From the NCBI RefSeq assembly GCF_019649055.1, contig NW_026570561.1, forward strand, positions 1-41,962: a stretch of DNA of 41,962 nucleotides. The letters run 5' to 3'. The notes under the pieces are model-generated. The model was given only the letters and a program-made list of their open reading frames with translations, had not been told where the DNA came from and did not search any database. A program made the translations under genes and the position numbers. Position 1 is the first letter of the stretch; each line of letters opens with the position of its first letter. This stretch comes from Paramacrobiotus metropolitanus (lineage: Eukaryota > Tardigrada > Eutardigrada > Parachela > Macrobiotidae). Positions 9,329-18,067 of the stretch are shown here, piece by piece.

Positions 9329-11817
9329 ATGTTTGTTTATGACAGGAATAATTATTGGCAGTCCATGTTCGCCTGGAACGCCGTGGACGTCCTGGTCGAC
9401 GGCATGCTGCAGGTGGGCAAAGTAATCAACGTAGTGGAGAACGGTCTGCTCATTGACTTCGGCTGTGCTGGCCAGCGTTCACAGTCTGTCGAATATGAGC
9501 GCATCTTCCATGCCACGAGATGCTTCGACCCTTTGAACACCTCCCTGGATCCAAATATCCAGGTGCTCCTGCGAGACGGGCCTAACTGCCCGTGGAAGTG
9601 GTACACGGGGCTGGCGTTATCCCCCGGGGATGAACCCTACCTGGCCAGTGTGTTTGTCGTGGAGGTACAGCTGCCCCACGGCACCGTCCAAGAGCTGCTT
9701 CCCCGGAATCAAGTACGGCGCCCGCCCTCGGACGCCGACTTGGCCAGTCGCCGCGTGCAGGCGAAGGATTTCGTTATCCGTAGCTGTCAACTACCGGCAG
9801 CCTGGTCCAGCGCAATTTACCAACGCGCATATTTCCCTTCGGTTCTGGCTCGAGCGCGGCGTGTGCTGACTATGGTGGTGCACAGTGAGGCGGTGGTGTA
9901 TATGCAGCTGGCCGGCGACAGTGTCTTGCTGCCGGATGAACTGGTGCGCTGTGAAATTCTTAGCAATTTGTAATTTAATTACAGTACCTAGCTATTAACT
10001 AGGGTTACCTCTTTTATCGGTTACCTCGCAATTTAATTACCTGTTGGAATACGGTTACCTCTTTTATCCCCTGGTTGTTGAAACACTGGGAGTTTTTGGC
10101 CCTGTATTCAGTGAAATGCTGCATTTCATGGGCCGCAAAATTCGGGACATAACGGGCGAAGCGCGTTCTACTGCTTTTGTCAAGCAGCGTTTTAGTTTAG
10201 CTGTTGTTAAAGGAAATGCTACGGCTGTTTTGAGTACATTGCCTTTTAATCCGAGACAGGATAAGGATTTTGGTTGTTTTTTTTTAATTTTTAACTATTA
10301 AGTAGTGTTCCAGCGCTTGCAATTAATGCTGTTTGGGTGGCTATTGCCAATAAAGCAGGTAACCTATTTGCTACGGGTATGTTGCAGGAAGAACTGTTCC
10401 AGAAAACGATCGAAAAGTATGCTAATTCGACCCCGTTTAACCAGCTAAATGGGACACTGTTGGCCAATCGGGTAAACCTGGAGAACAAACAACTTCTTCT
10501 TCCCGTTATCAAACGGCGCCAGTTCCTCCCCGACAAGCTGTTAGTGGAAGTCTTCCGGTCACTGGACAGCGGCAACCGCACCCGGTGCCGGCGCACGTGC
10601 ACCCTGTGGAACACTCTGCTCACCACGGAAGACGACTTGCGCGATGTGCGCGTCTCCGGCCGCAAAGCAGACTGTCCGCTGCCCGGTATCCAGCCCTTAT
10701 TCTGGATACGGACCTGCCTTCTTCACTGCATCAACAGCAACACCAAGACGGTGGTGCTGATGCATACGACGATGGATGGTTGCGAGGGTGCGGCCTCCAT
10801 GATCCGCTTCGTGGTCGGCCACACCGGGACGCTGGTGTTTTACCGGTGTGCTTTGCACTATCCTGGCTATAACGAGTTCACTGGTTCAGTCAATCGCCCG
10901 CTGAAGGAAACCGTGGCCGGCTTGGTGCGGATGTGCCGTAGCGCGGGGCGGGCGGTGTGGATACAGTGCCGCCTGGCCGACCAGTATTTAGCCGCCGAGG
11001 TGGTGCATCACACCCTGACTTGTCAGCCAGCCGAACAGTTGGTAATGCACTTGTGGGATCTCTTTGAAGCGAATCTCGTTGCGCAGAAACCGGTGGATTT
11101 GACGGTGTTGGCGGAATGGATTGCCCATGCGGTGCATTGCAGCTCGTGTGACCAGTTCGGTCTGCTGCAGCGGGTAATGGTTGTCAACTATGTGATCATT
11201 TTTTTTCGACAAGAAATACAGTAATTTCCTGGCTCAAGTCCAGGCAACCGTGATGCTTATATATTTTATCCATTATATACCATAAAATACAGGGCCCTAA
11301 TCGGTTCTTTACATATACATTGGTGAAACAGAAAATCACGCAGTAAATCGCTTCAGTACGTAATTGTTCTCGTTTTATAAAATATGTTTTATATACGTTT
11401 TATATACAATAAAATTTTTTCTCTTTTAACCCAAGTGAGGATAAAAACTTCGGTTGTTCTTTAATCTTAAACTTTTTAATGTAAAGTAATGTGCACGCGC
11501 TTGCATTTCTTGCAATTTTGATGGCTGTTGCCAGTTACAATGATATTCAACGTAAACAGATTTGCTTATAAGAAACCTGTTTACATCTGTCTCTGTACGC
11601 TGTATTGGTTGATTATGTTTATCTTTTATAGGAACTTTCCAGTTATCAGAGCGCAGATCCGCGCGGTTCCACGCACTATCGCGGCTGCCAGTGGACACCG
11701 TCCGATATGGCCGATATTGATGTGAACAAATTGACCAAACTCACCGCAGCGGTCTTGTACCGCACATTAGGGAACGCACTGGGTGTCGGAATGTCCTCTG
11801 CCCTTCTCTCCTGGTGA
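9329..11817 (+). CDS. Gene F: intact three-exon F-box-family gene
   Basis: Exons are 9329-9943 (205 codons), 10388-11173 (262 codons) and 11632-11817 (61 codons plus TGA), all in phase 0; the product is 528 aa. I chose the ATG at 9329 (MFVYDRNN) because paralogues start at the same place. Exon 1 encodes a conserved module of unknown fold (AWNAVDVLVDGMLQ, VINVVENGLLIDFG). Exon 2 has an F-box near its start (LPDKLLVEVFRSLDSGNRTRCRR.C.LWN.LL), then a variable region and LWDLFEANLV. F-box proteins bind SKP1 in SCF ubiquitin ligases, so a substrate-adaptor role is the family inference. The donor of intron 1 is a weak GTGCGC; it aligns with GTGAGC/GTAAGT in minus-strand copies, and exon 1 then has the same 615-nt length as gene I. 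Intron 1 is 444 nt against about 80 nt in D and H because it holds an RT-tail fragment. Confidence 0.7.
10068..10262 (+). pseudogene. Reverse-transcriptase-associated C-terminal fragment in intron 1 of gene F
   Basis: The reading frame here carries ETLGVFGP, IRDITGEARSTAFVKQRFS and LAVVKGNA. This is the pattern (LGVFGP.., TGE.R, QR.SLAV..GNA) of the extreme C-terminal region found after the RT in many invertebrate retroelement ORFs. The same region occurs at 14250-14500 (IYGPLGAG, TGQKRA, QRLSIQVQRGNA). Only the last 60 or so residues are present, so this is a fragment. Assignment to a clade is not possible here, and the family recognition is from memory. Confidence 0.45.
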
Positions 11818-11959
11818 CTTTTCAAACGGCTTTCTAAAGCGACACCAGAACGGAAATGGTTGACATTGCCGTTTTTTTATGGAAATATCGCGGACCGGTT
11901 CGGTTGGCTATCGCTGAACGCTAGTTTAATCTTTAGCATCTGTTACTTGGGTAAGAATA

Positions 11960-12180
11960 ATTTTTTGATACTTTTTGGAATTTTCTAACAGCCATAACTC
12001 CGGAACCGGGTTTTGCGCGCAAAAACGGATTCGGCGTCTATGTATTCAAATCATTTGACTACACAATGTCAAAAACCAACCCAAAAAAGTGTTTGGAAGT
12101 GCGCGAAGGCGAATATTCCCGTCAATGGACATAAACTTAGTGCTATGTACCGGACATTCAAGTGTGTACTTTAGAAAATA
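11960..12180 (-). repeat. Diverged copy of the foldback-arm repeat
   Basis: Read on the minus strand this shows the same order of landmarks as the arms in D and H: a GTCCGGTACAT stretch, TTCGCGCACTTCC, a TCAAATGATTTG core, TTTTGCGCGCAAAA, then CCGGTTCCGGAG. Divergence is high, so it is an old copy. Confidence 0.4.
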
Positions 12181-12235
12181 CTTTTCGCAAACATCAATAA
12201 CATTCTGCTTTATACGCGTTTTTCAAAACCATCAG

Positions 12236-12545
12236 AACAGCCGCAGTTAGCGTAGTTTGCTCAGTGACCTCCTGATCGGAGATACTGGACACCGTCCACT
12301 ACCGGACACGGTAAGCAGTTGACGGACGCGGACCCCTGCTCTGGTAATCCTTCAGCGTCTGAAAACATCCTGCAGCTGTCAAATGACACTCGTACTGCGC
12401 TGTTATACCTCATGGGGGTACCACTGGTACAACATTAACGCCCAACCTGCAAAATATGCTCTTGAATTCGTCCATCTCGCCTCTTAGCCATGCAGTCGGC
12501 AATCCAAAAACCGGAAGATCGGGCGGCTTAAGGACCATCAGATTA
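12236..12545 (-). pseudogene. Gene G relic, part 1: exon 3 and end of exon 2
   Basis: On the minus strand 12376-12236 is exon 3 (KDYQSRGPRPSTAYRVR, then a TAG where gene J has a Gln codon, then WTVSSI and TLTAAVLMV). 12545-12440 is the tail of exon 2 up to the donor. Homology stops abruptly near 12545. The in-frame stop and truncation mark a pseudogene of the minus-strand subfamily. Confidence 0.55.
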
Positions 12546-13059
12546 TTCTCGAGAGCTCGTTATAAATGCGTTGTTATATCGTTCGTTCTATCTACGATGC
12601 ACCTGCGTTAGATTGTTTTCAAAATAAAACCCTATGTTGCAGTATAAAATCAAATTCGACGTTGCACTGCCAACGTTATTGAAGTGGGATCAGCAGTTAA
12701 ATAAACTAAGTAACAACCCAAATGACGACCGGTGATCGGTGATGTTGACCGGTGATCGGTTGTGCAAAATGTACAGTAGAACTGCGGAAGTGACTGGTTG
12801 TGGAGGAATGCCGCAATATACGTGCACCTTTGTTTGGCAGGCATTACAACTGTACGTGGGCAAATTCAAATTAAACAAAACGATGCAGATTTGAACACCC
12901 GAAATTGTTAACGACATTCGTGCCTTTCGGTCGCATCATAAACGGGAAAGGCTGTTTCCCATACCCTCTGATCGACTGCCGGTAAACGGCTATAGCCAAA
13001 AACGCTGGCACAGAAAGGGCGTAGGCTGAACCTTCCGCTGCCTTCACGCATCTTCCGGG
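12546..13059. other. Unassigned sequence with a small tandem repeat
   Basis: GACCGGTGATCGG occurs twice, 20 bp apart, near 12727-12759. Otherwise no gene or repeat family is recognised. Confidence 0.3.
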
Positions 13060-13580
13060 ATAAACGACAATCTCGGCAATGGCCGCAAAAGTCAGCGACC
13101 TTCCAGTGGGAAAAATTAGCATTTCGCCGAAGGCACTTACTGTCATCCGCCAACTGTGCGACATGAACTTCCGGGTTTCTTTGAGCTGGCGCATACATAA
13201 AATGGTTGGTGTAGTCTGCAGCCGCCGCTGAAGACGGCAACCTTTGCAAATCAGTCTCACGAAAGGATGCCTGTTTTGACGGTAACTTCAGTTGCTTTGT
13301 TTATCCTTTCTCATTGCAGTAAAAAATGAAATCCAGGATCTCATACTGGTTTCCCAGTTCGTACGCATATACTGAAGGAATCATGTCTGGAATTATACCT
13401 CATGAAACACTGAAACCCCCCACTTACTCAGCAGTCAACGGAGAGGCAGTCTTCCATTGTAGATACTGAAGCGTGTCGTAAAGAACTGCAGAATGTGCTC
13501 TTGACATCGTCCGTCTTGCTTCTTCACCATACAGTCGGCAATCCACTGGGACAAGGCCGGGAGATCGGGCGGACTTCCCG
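13060..13580 (-). pseudogene. Gene G relic, part 2: chimeric exon/intron pieces
   Basis: 13060-13345 is paralogous to intron 1 of gene I (33715-33965) and to 39170-39290 in intron 1 of gene J. 13345-13485 matches the end of exon 1 and the start of intron 1 of gene I, but an exon-2 tail (ADCMVKK and QEHILQ motifs, 13490-13575) is joined straight to it. Exon order is therefore scrambled by recombination or a deletion that removed the F-box. Confidence 0.5.
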
Positions 13581-13624
13581 TTGTGCAACGCGTCTCTCGC
13601 TACCCTGCTAGAAGTATACCGGGA

Positions 13625-14544
13625 TGTTGAAGTTAATAAGCCGCGTCTCCTTGCTCAATCGAGCCCGGAAGCTGGTATATGACAGTGTAGCTGACAGTGT
13701 AGGTAAAGGGCAGTTTGCCGGCGCAAAGCTCACACTAACCGGTTCAGGCAGAGAAATGAGACCAGGAGAATTCTTTTTAGCCACTCAAGAAGGGTCACCC
13801 AAGAGGATGTCGCTCACTTGAAGGCGGTGTCAGTACCGGAATCCGGTATGTGGATTCATGCGTTGCCCGCAGCCTGCCTTGGTAACCTGTTGGATAACAA
13901 CGCCTTCCGTATAAGTGTGACGTTGCGTCTGGGAGCACCTATTGTCACTCCTCACGTATGCGTCTGTGGCAGTCTGGTCGACGAGCTGGGCCGTCCCGGG
14001 CTCCGTTGCAAACGGTCAGCTGGGAGGTTGCCAAGACACGATGGAATCAGTGCAGAATTCACCCGTGCCTTGAAGACTGCAGGTTTTCCAGCTAGAATGG
14101 AGCCAAAAGGTCTGTCCGTGAAAGATAAAATACAGCCAGATGTGATTACCCTCGTCCCGTGGAAGCGGGGAAAACGACTGGCTGTTGATGATTGTAACCT
14201 GCGTGGACTCACTCGCCTCGTCGTATATCGACCGCACTTCCGTGTGCGTCGGTGCAGCAGCGGAGCAGGCGGAGAGAAGAAAACTGTCGAAACACGGCTG
14301 GCTACAACCGATTGCAAGATACAATGTAGTAGATGCCGCCTTTGCAATTTACGGACCCTTGGGAGCAGGAACGAAAAAGCTCGTGGAGAAGGTCGGCAAC
14401 GGCATAGCTTCCGCCACAGGCCAGAAGCGGGCGAAAGAGTATTTTAGACAGCGGCTATCTATCCAAGTGCAACGCGGTAATGCGTTATGTGTTAGGTGTA
14501 CGATCCCCGAGCAGGATAGCATTGAAGAAGTGTTTTTGTTATGA
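13625..14544 (+). pseudogene. 5'-truncated retroelement: RT C-terminal domain, frameshifted
   Basis: The frame 13818-14220 encodes WIHALPAACLGNLLD, RISVTLRLG, then H.C.CGSLVDELG.PGLRCKRSAGR, PRH, EP.GLS, PDVITL.PWKRGKRL. After a one-base shift near 14195 the frame continues CVDSLASSYI, AEQAERRK, IYGPLGAG, TGQKRA, QRLSIQVQRGNALCV to a TGA at 14542-14544. This order matches the conserved region C-terminal to the RT in many invertebrate retroelement proteins (family recognised from memory, clade not assigned). A TGA at 13819-13821 separates a short upstream piece. The RT itself is absent, as expected of a 5'-truncated non-LTR copy. The LTR retrotransposon was inserted 28 bp after its stop. Confidence 0.55.
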
Positions 14545-14568
14545 ATTTGTTTTAGTACTCAGTATGTA

Positions 14569-14572
14569 CTTG
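14569..14572. repeat. Target-site duplication, left (CTTG)
   Basis: CTTG directly precedes the 5' LTR; the same CTTG follows the 3' LTR at 27108-27111. If the LTR is taken to end one base earlier, the duplication is 5 bp (ACTTG). Confidence 0.7.
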
Positions 14573-14858
14573 TGCAGGGATGACGGTACGAGTTGTACGA
14601 TACAAATCTGTACTACGTCACCACAGGTGTGCAGCGCCAGCCAGGTGGATATGTGGCCAGCGTTGTGCTGTGTTGTGTTCTTTTAGTGTGTTGATATGCA
14701 CAGTCTTGACTGGCATATATTTTTCTCTTCCCTTTTGTGCCCTTTTCTCCGCAATGTATTGCGTTCACTTATGAATAAAATTCCCATTTTATTCACGTGT
14801 GTTCGTCTCATATTCATTCGTCATCCGGGATACGAGGATAAACCTCGTATTCCCTATA
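14573..14858 (+). repeat. 5' LTR
   Basis: Starts TGCAGGGATGACGG and ends CCCTATA; nearly identical to 26826-27107. It contains an AATAAA at 14774-14779 and three hairpins in its last 110 bp (see the separate finding). No clear TATA box is seen. Confidence 0.9.
14774..14779 (+). terminator. LTR polyadenylation signal within a 10-bp hairpin
   Basis: AATAAA sits in the left arm of a perfect hairpin, arms 14772-14781 and 14786-14795, loop TCCC. The 3' LTR carries the same structure with its AATAAA at 27025-27030. Confidence 0.6.
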
Positions 14859-14868
14859 TGGTAGCAGA
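14859..14868 (+). promoter_or_regulatory. Primer-binding site, initiator-tRNA-Met-like
   Basis: TGGTAGCAGA follows the LTR with no gap and is complementary to the ...TCTGCTACCA end of metazoan initiator tRNA-Met (tRNA end recalled from memory). The match falls off after ten bases. Confidence 0.65.
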
Positions 14869-15516
14869 TCAGTGAAAGATCTCGTCTCTTCGAAAAGAGC
14901 CTCGATCTGTGCTGTTTACAGCGCAGACTGGAATCATACCTTTGGATCCCATCCTTGATCGGACGGATCCATATTTCTCATTCCTGCGGATATTTGGGCA
15001 CCATCAATTCTTCACTGACGAACAGTGGAAAGGGAGGAATCAACTCCAGAAGAAAATCAACCTCACGACGCGAACAGTTCACGGAATAACGCTGCTGAAC
15101 GCCCGACATCTCTGTGTACGAAACACATTGTGTCATAGGGACAACAGTGAACCGTGTATGCGCGCCGTACATTTCAAGGAAACGAAACCAGCAGTTGCCA
15201 AACGATTAAAGAATTGTTTCTAGAATTATTTCTGACGAACAGAAACTTTTACGAATAAAAACGAAAAATTCCTGACCTTTTCAGATAAATTCTACGATAG
15301 AATTTCCTGGTTACGTGCCTGGAATTTTGGTAGCTGTTTTCTGTCTGTCTGTGGTAAGTGCACAGTAGCTAGATTATTATCAGCCTAGCACGATAACAAA
15401 AGAAGCGGATATATCCGCATACGAAAAAAGTATTGCTACTGCAATAAAGCCGTGCCTTTCTGCCTGTGCATTGACCGTAATTAGAAATACTTGTATACTG
15501 TAAACTACGAAATACG

Positions 15517-16809
15517 ATGTCTGGGAGATACGGAATTCTTAACGGACTGAAAAGCATCTTCCCGTTCGGAACACGCGATAACATGGAGGAAACCATGTTT
15601 ATGTACGCTGATCGACCAAACCCTCGTCAACCGTCAACCGCTACTGGCGCTACGACGCGCCAGCAGACAAAGAAATTGGGAGCTACTAAAAAGCCGAAAA
15701 ATGAGGATAAGAGTGAGGAATCGTCCAGTGATGACGACACCTCATCGCAGACGACTGCGAGGAGAATTTTCCAAGAACGAAAACACCCAGCCGATAACAT
15801 GGAGATTCCACCGGAATTCCAGTTGGGAGACGGCAGCGATAACGAACGAGGAGATTCTCCCTGGAATGGAGATCAACTCGACACAACTATGATCGAAGTG
15901 AACGAAGACAAATTGAAAGACATCATTGAAAATGTTGAAAACGAAATGCCGACGATCGGCGAAGAAAACGATAAAACGAAAAAACCGGAAGAAGAGCTGG
16001 ACGAACCAGCAAAGGAAAAATCAACGGTGGAAGATTCACAAAATACAACCACCGATACTCACGAAGAGGAAAGCACGGACAAAGAAGCCGCAGATATGAC
16101 TGAAGCGGAATTACGAGACGCATTTTATCAAGTCGTCCAACGAAATACACATCTCCGAGGGGAACTGTCCCAATTAAATGAACATTACGAAGAGACGTTG
16201 GAACGCCTTGAAGAACTGGAGAAAAAATCATGAAGCCATGGAAACAGAGTTTGACGAAAAACATAAGGAGAACGCGAATAACGAACAAAAGAATAAACAT
16301 TAACTGCTGAAAATGAACGTTATAAGAAAGTCATTTTCAAAATGGACCAGCTACGAAAGCTGGATAAAAGCAAACACGTGGCCGAAATGGAGAAATTACG
16401 CAAAGAATTCACTAAATCATTGAAAGAAAAACGTCACGAAGACGTAAAGGCACCTGCCAAACAGGCCAAAACAACGGAAAAATCTGGATATTTTAAAGCG
16501 GAACGCCGTGACGCAGCGGGCAGAAAATCGCCGTTTGAGAAGCCACGTGAAACACGAGAGGTTTTGTACACGAGACCAAGTGGATCAAACGGTAGAGAAC
16601 GCGCAGTTTACCGCTTACGAGCAAGGATACCAGGAGGCAGTGGAACAAATGCAGGACGAAAATTTCCGCTTAAATGCAACAATTCGAGATCTGACGAACA
16701 GATCGTTGCAAGCCCGTTCCACAGCACCTCCACCTCCCCCAAGACGCCCACCACCTGTCAACACAGCACCAGTTACAGTTCCTTTACCACCGGGAACGAT
16801 GCCCGTTAA
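15517..16809 (+). pseudogene. ORF1: N-terminal part of gag region, acidic and coiled-coil, frame-broken
   Basis: The ATG at 15517 opens a 238-codon frame: basic start, then an acidic Ser/Glu/Asp-rich middle (about residues 50-190), then a heptad-like coiled coil (residues 195-238, LRGELSQLNEHYEETLERLE). The frame stops at 16233, yet the charged coiled-coil character carries on in the next frame to about 16300 and returns to the first frame from about 16303 to 16560. Two compensating one-base shifts are therefore likely, the first in a run of six A. It is probably the N-terminal extension of Gag rather than a separate gene. The breaks could be mutations or assembly indels. Confidence 0.5.
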
Positions 16810-17614
16810 GGACGTTACGGAATTAATTAAAGCGGCACGCGCCCCGATTCCAATTACGAAATATAACGGAAACCGGGAGGAGATTGACAGCTTCATTATA
16901 AAGTTTCGCCGTGCTGTAGTGCAGAATAGCTGGGACGAAGCCACAGCTGTAACGCAGCTAGGAGCGGCATTGACCGGCGAGGCACAGCAGTGGTATAATC
17001 TGACGATCAGATCGCAGCCACACCTGGATAACATCGAAGCCTGGTTAACGCTTTTGACTGAGCGCTTTACTGATAAGAATCGGGCTACGACAGCCTTGAA
17101 TGAGCTGACAACACGTGTCTGGCAAGCCGGAAAAGAAGACATTGACACCTATTACCAGAAAATGGTATCTTTACGCGATATGGCCGGTATGATTGGATCG
17201 GATAAACAACTCTGCACATTCCTTACGAAAGGAATTAGGGATTATCCCCAGCTACATATGGCCTTGAAAATTAAAGATCCTAAAACGCCAACGGAATGGC
17301 TTTCGTATGTCAGAAGTATTATTTCGGACGATCCGAAATATGTAAATGGAACTGACAAAAAGACTGCTACAGTCAGTTTGGTCACCGTTGACGGAGAAAG
17401 CTACGCTGTAATTAACGCAGCAAGGGCTGACGATAAAGAAGAGCCGTGGAAAACGGTTACGAGAAAGAAATGGAAGAATGGCAATGGAGGAAGCCCAAAC
17501 GGCGACGACAGCCGTAAATCTCCCACGCCATCATCCTCACCGCCGAAAGGGAAATTCAGTCGCCCTTGGAATGCAAACCGTAAATTTAATAACGGCGGAG
17601 GGAAACAACAATAA
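16508..17614 (+). CDS. gag: Gag, capsid-like (Retrotrans_gag) region
   Basis: The frame carries a proline-rich linker (APPPPPRRPPP) and then a Retrotrans_gag-type region: ITKYNGNREEIDSFIIKFRRAV, LGAALTGEAQQWYNL, LTERFTDKNRATTALNEL, YYQKMVSLRDMAGM. Gag capsid domains assemble the particle around the genomic RNA. This frame probably joins ORF1 upstream (frame change near 16570) and the zinc-knuckle frame downstream (change near 17600, by a run of A). I see no ATG that looks like an independent start at the frame edge, so treat 16508 as the open-frame limit. Confidence 0.7.
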   Translation: MTQRAENRRLRSHVKHERFCTRDQVDQTVENAQFTAYEQGYQEAVEQMQDENFRLNATIRDLTNRSLQARSTAPPPPPRRPPPVNTAPVTVPLPPGTMPVKDVTELIKAARAPIPITKYNGNREEIDSFIIKFRRAVVQNSWDEATAVTQLGAALTGEAQQWYNLTIRSQPHLDNIEAWLTLLTERFTDKNRATTALNELTTRVWQAGKEDIDTYYQKMVSLRDMAGMIGSDKQLCTFLTKGIRDYPQLHMALKIKDPKTPTEWLSYVRSIISDDPKYVNGTDKKTATVSLVTVDGESYAVINAARADDKEEPWKTVTRKKWKNGNGGSPNGDDSRKSPTPSSSPPKGKFSRPWNANRKFNNGGGKQQ

Positions 17615-18047
17615 TAACGATAATTACGCCCGCAATTCTTTTTATTGCGATAATTGTGAGATAAAGGGTCACGAAACCCGGCGTTGCCGATTTGCTGGAG
17701 TCGCGAAAATCGACAACCCTACGTTCTGCAATAACCATCCCGAAATGGAGTTATTCTACATGAAAACTCACCCGGAACACAAGAGAGCAGCAGCAGTAAT
17801 TGCGCGCCACGCAGCCGGAGCCGATAATGCGGACTCGAACGGCGGATATCAGCGGGAAAACCGGGGAAATTTCCGAGGTGGCAGAGGACGGGGTGGATTT
17901 CGCGGCGGCGGATATCGCGGAGGAAACCGTGAGAACGGCAGATATAATAATAACCAGGAAGGACGAACCTATACTGATTTAAACGGCAATGTGGTACCAC
18001 AAGGAGCCGCAGCTGGTAATTTAAACCCTCAAGGGAACGGCCAGTAA
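17600..18047 (+). CDS. gag: Gag, nucleocapsid-like: zinc knuckle and RGG tract
   Basis: The frame reads a classic CCHC zinc knuckle FYCDNCEIKGHETRRCRF (C-x2-C-x4-H-x4-C) near 17640-17693, followed by an RGG-rich tract (GRGRGGFRGGGYRGG) near 17866-17930, both single-stranded nucleic-acid binding features of nucleocapsid. It stops at 18045-18047, inside the frameshift signal that leads into pol. The frame extends up to 17478, but the part before about 17600 overlaps the capsid frame and is probably not used. Confidence 0.75.
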
Positions 18048-18067
18048 ATCCCGGCTACGCTGTTCCC
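18020..18067 (+). promoter_or_regulatory. -1 programmed ribosomal frameshift signal gag to pol
   Basis: The heptamer TTTAAAC at 18020-18026 is read T TTA AAC in the nucleocapsid frame, the canonical X XXY YYZ form. A spacer of six bases follows, then a 6-bp stem GGGAAC (18033-18038) with GTTCCC (18062-18067). A -1 slip enters the pol frame, whose last stop upstream is at 18017-18019, so it is open from exactly 18020. The gag stop is at 18045-18047. CCGGC (18051-18055) in the loop could pair with GCCGG (18082-18086) to make a pseudoknot; that part is inference. Confidence 0.8.

Noticed and set aside
9951-9956. Loss of the intron 1 donor in gene F (GTAAAT to GTGAAA)
   Set aside because: Comparison with minus-strand copies places the donor earlier at GTGCGC in all plus-strand copies, giving in-phase exons of equal length.
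14909-15223. 104-codon ORF in the retrotransposon leader
   Set aside because: It lacks an ATG at its start, has no recognisable motif and contains an ACGAA hairpin, so I treat it as untranslated leader.
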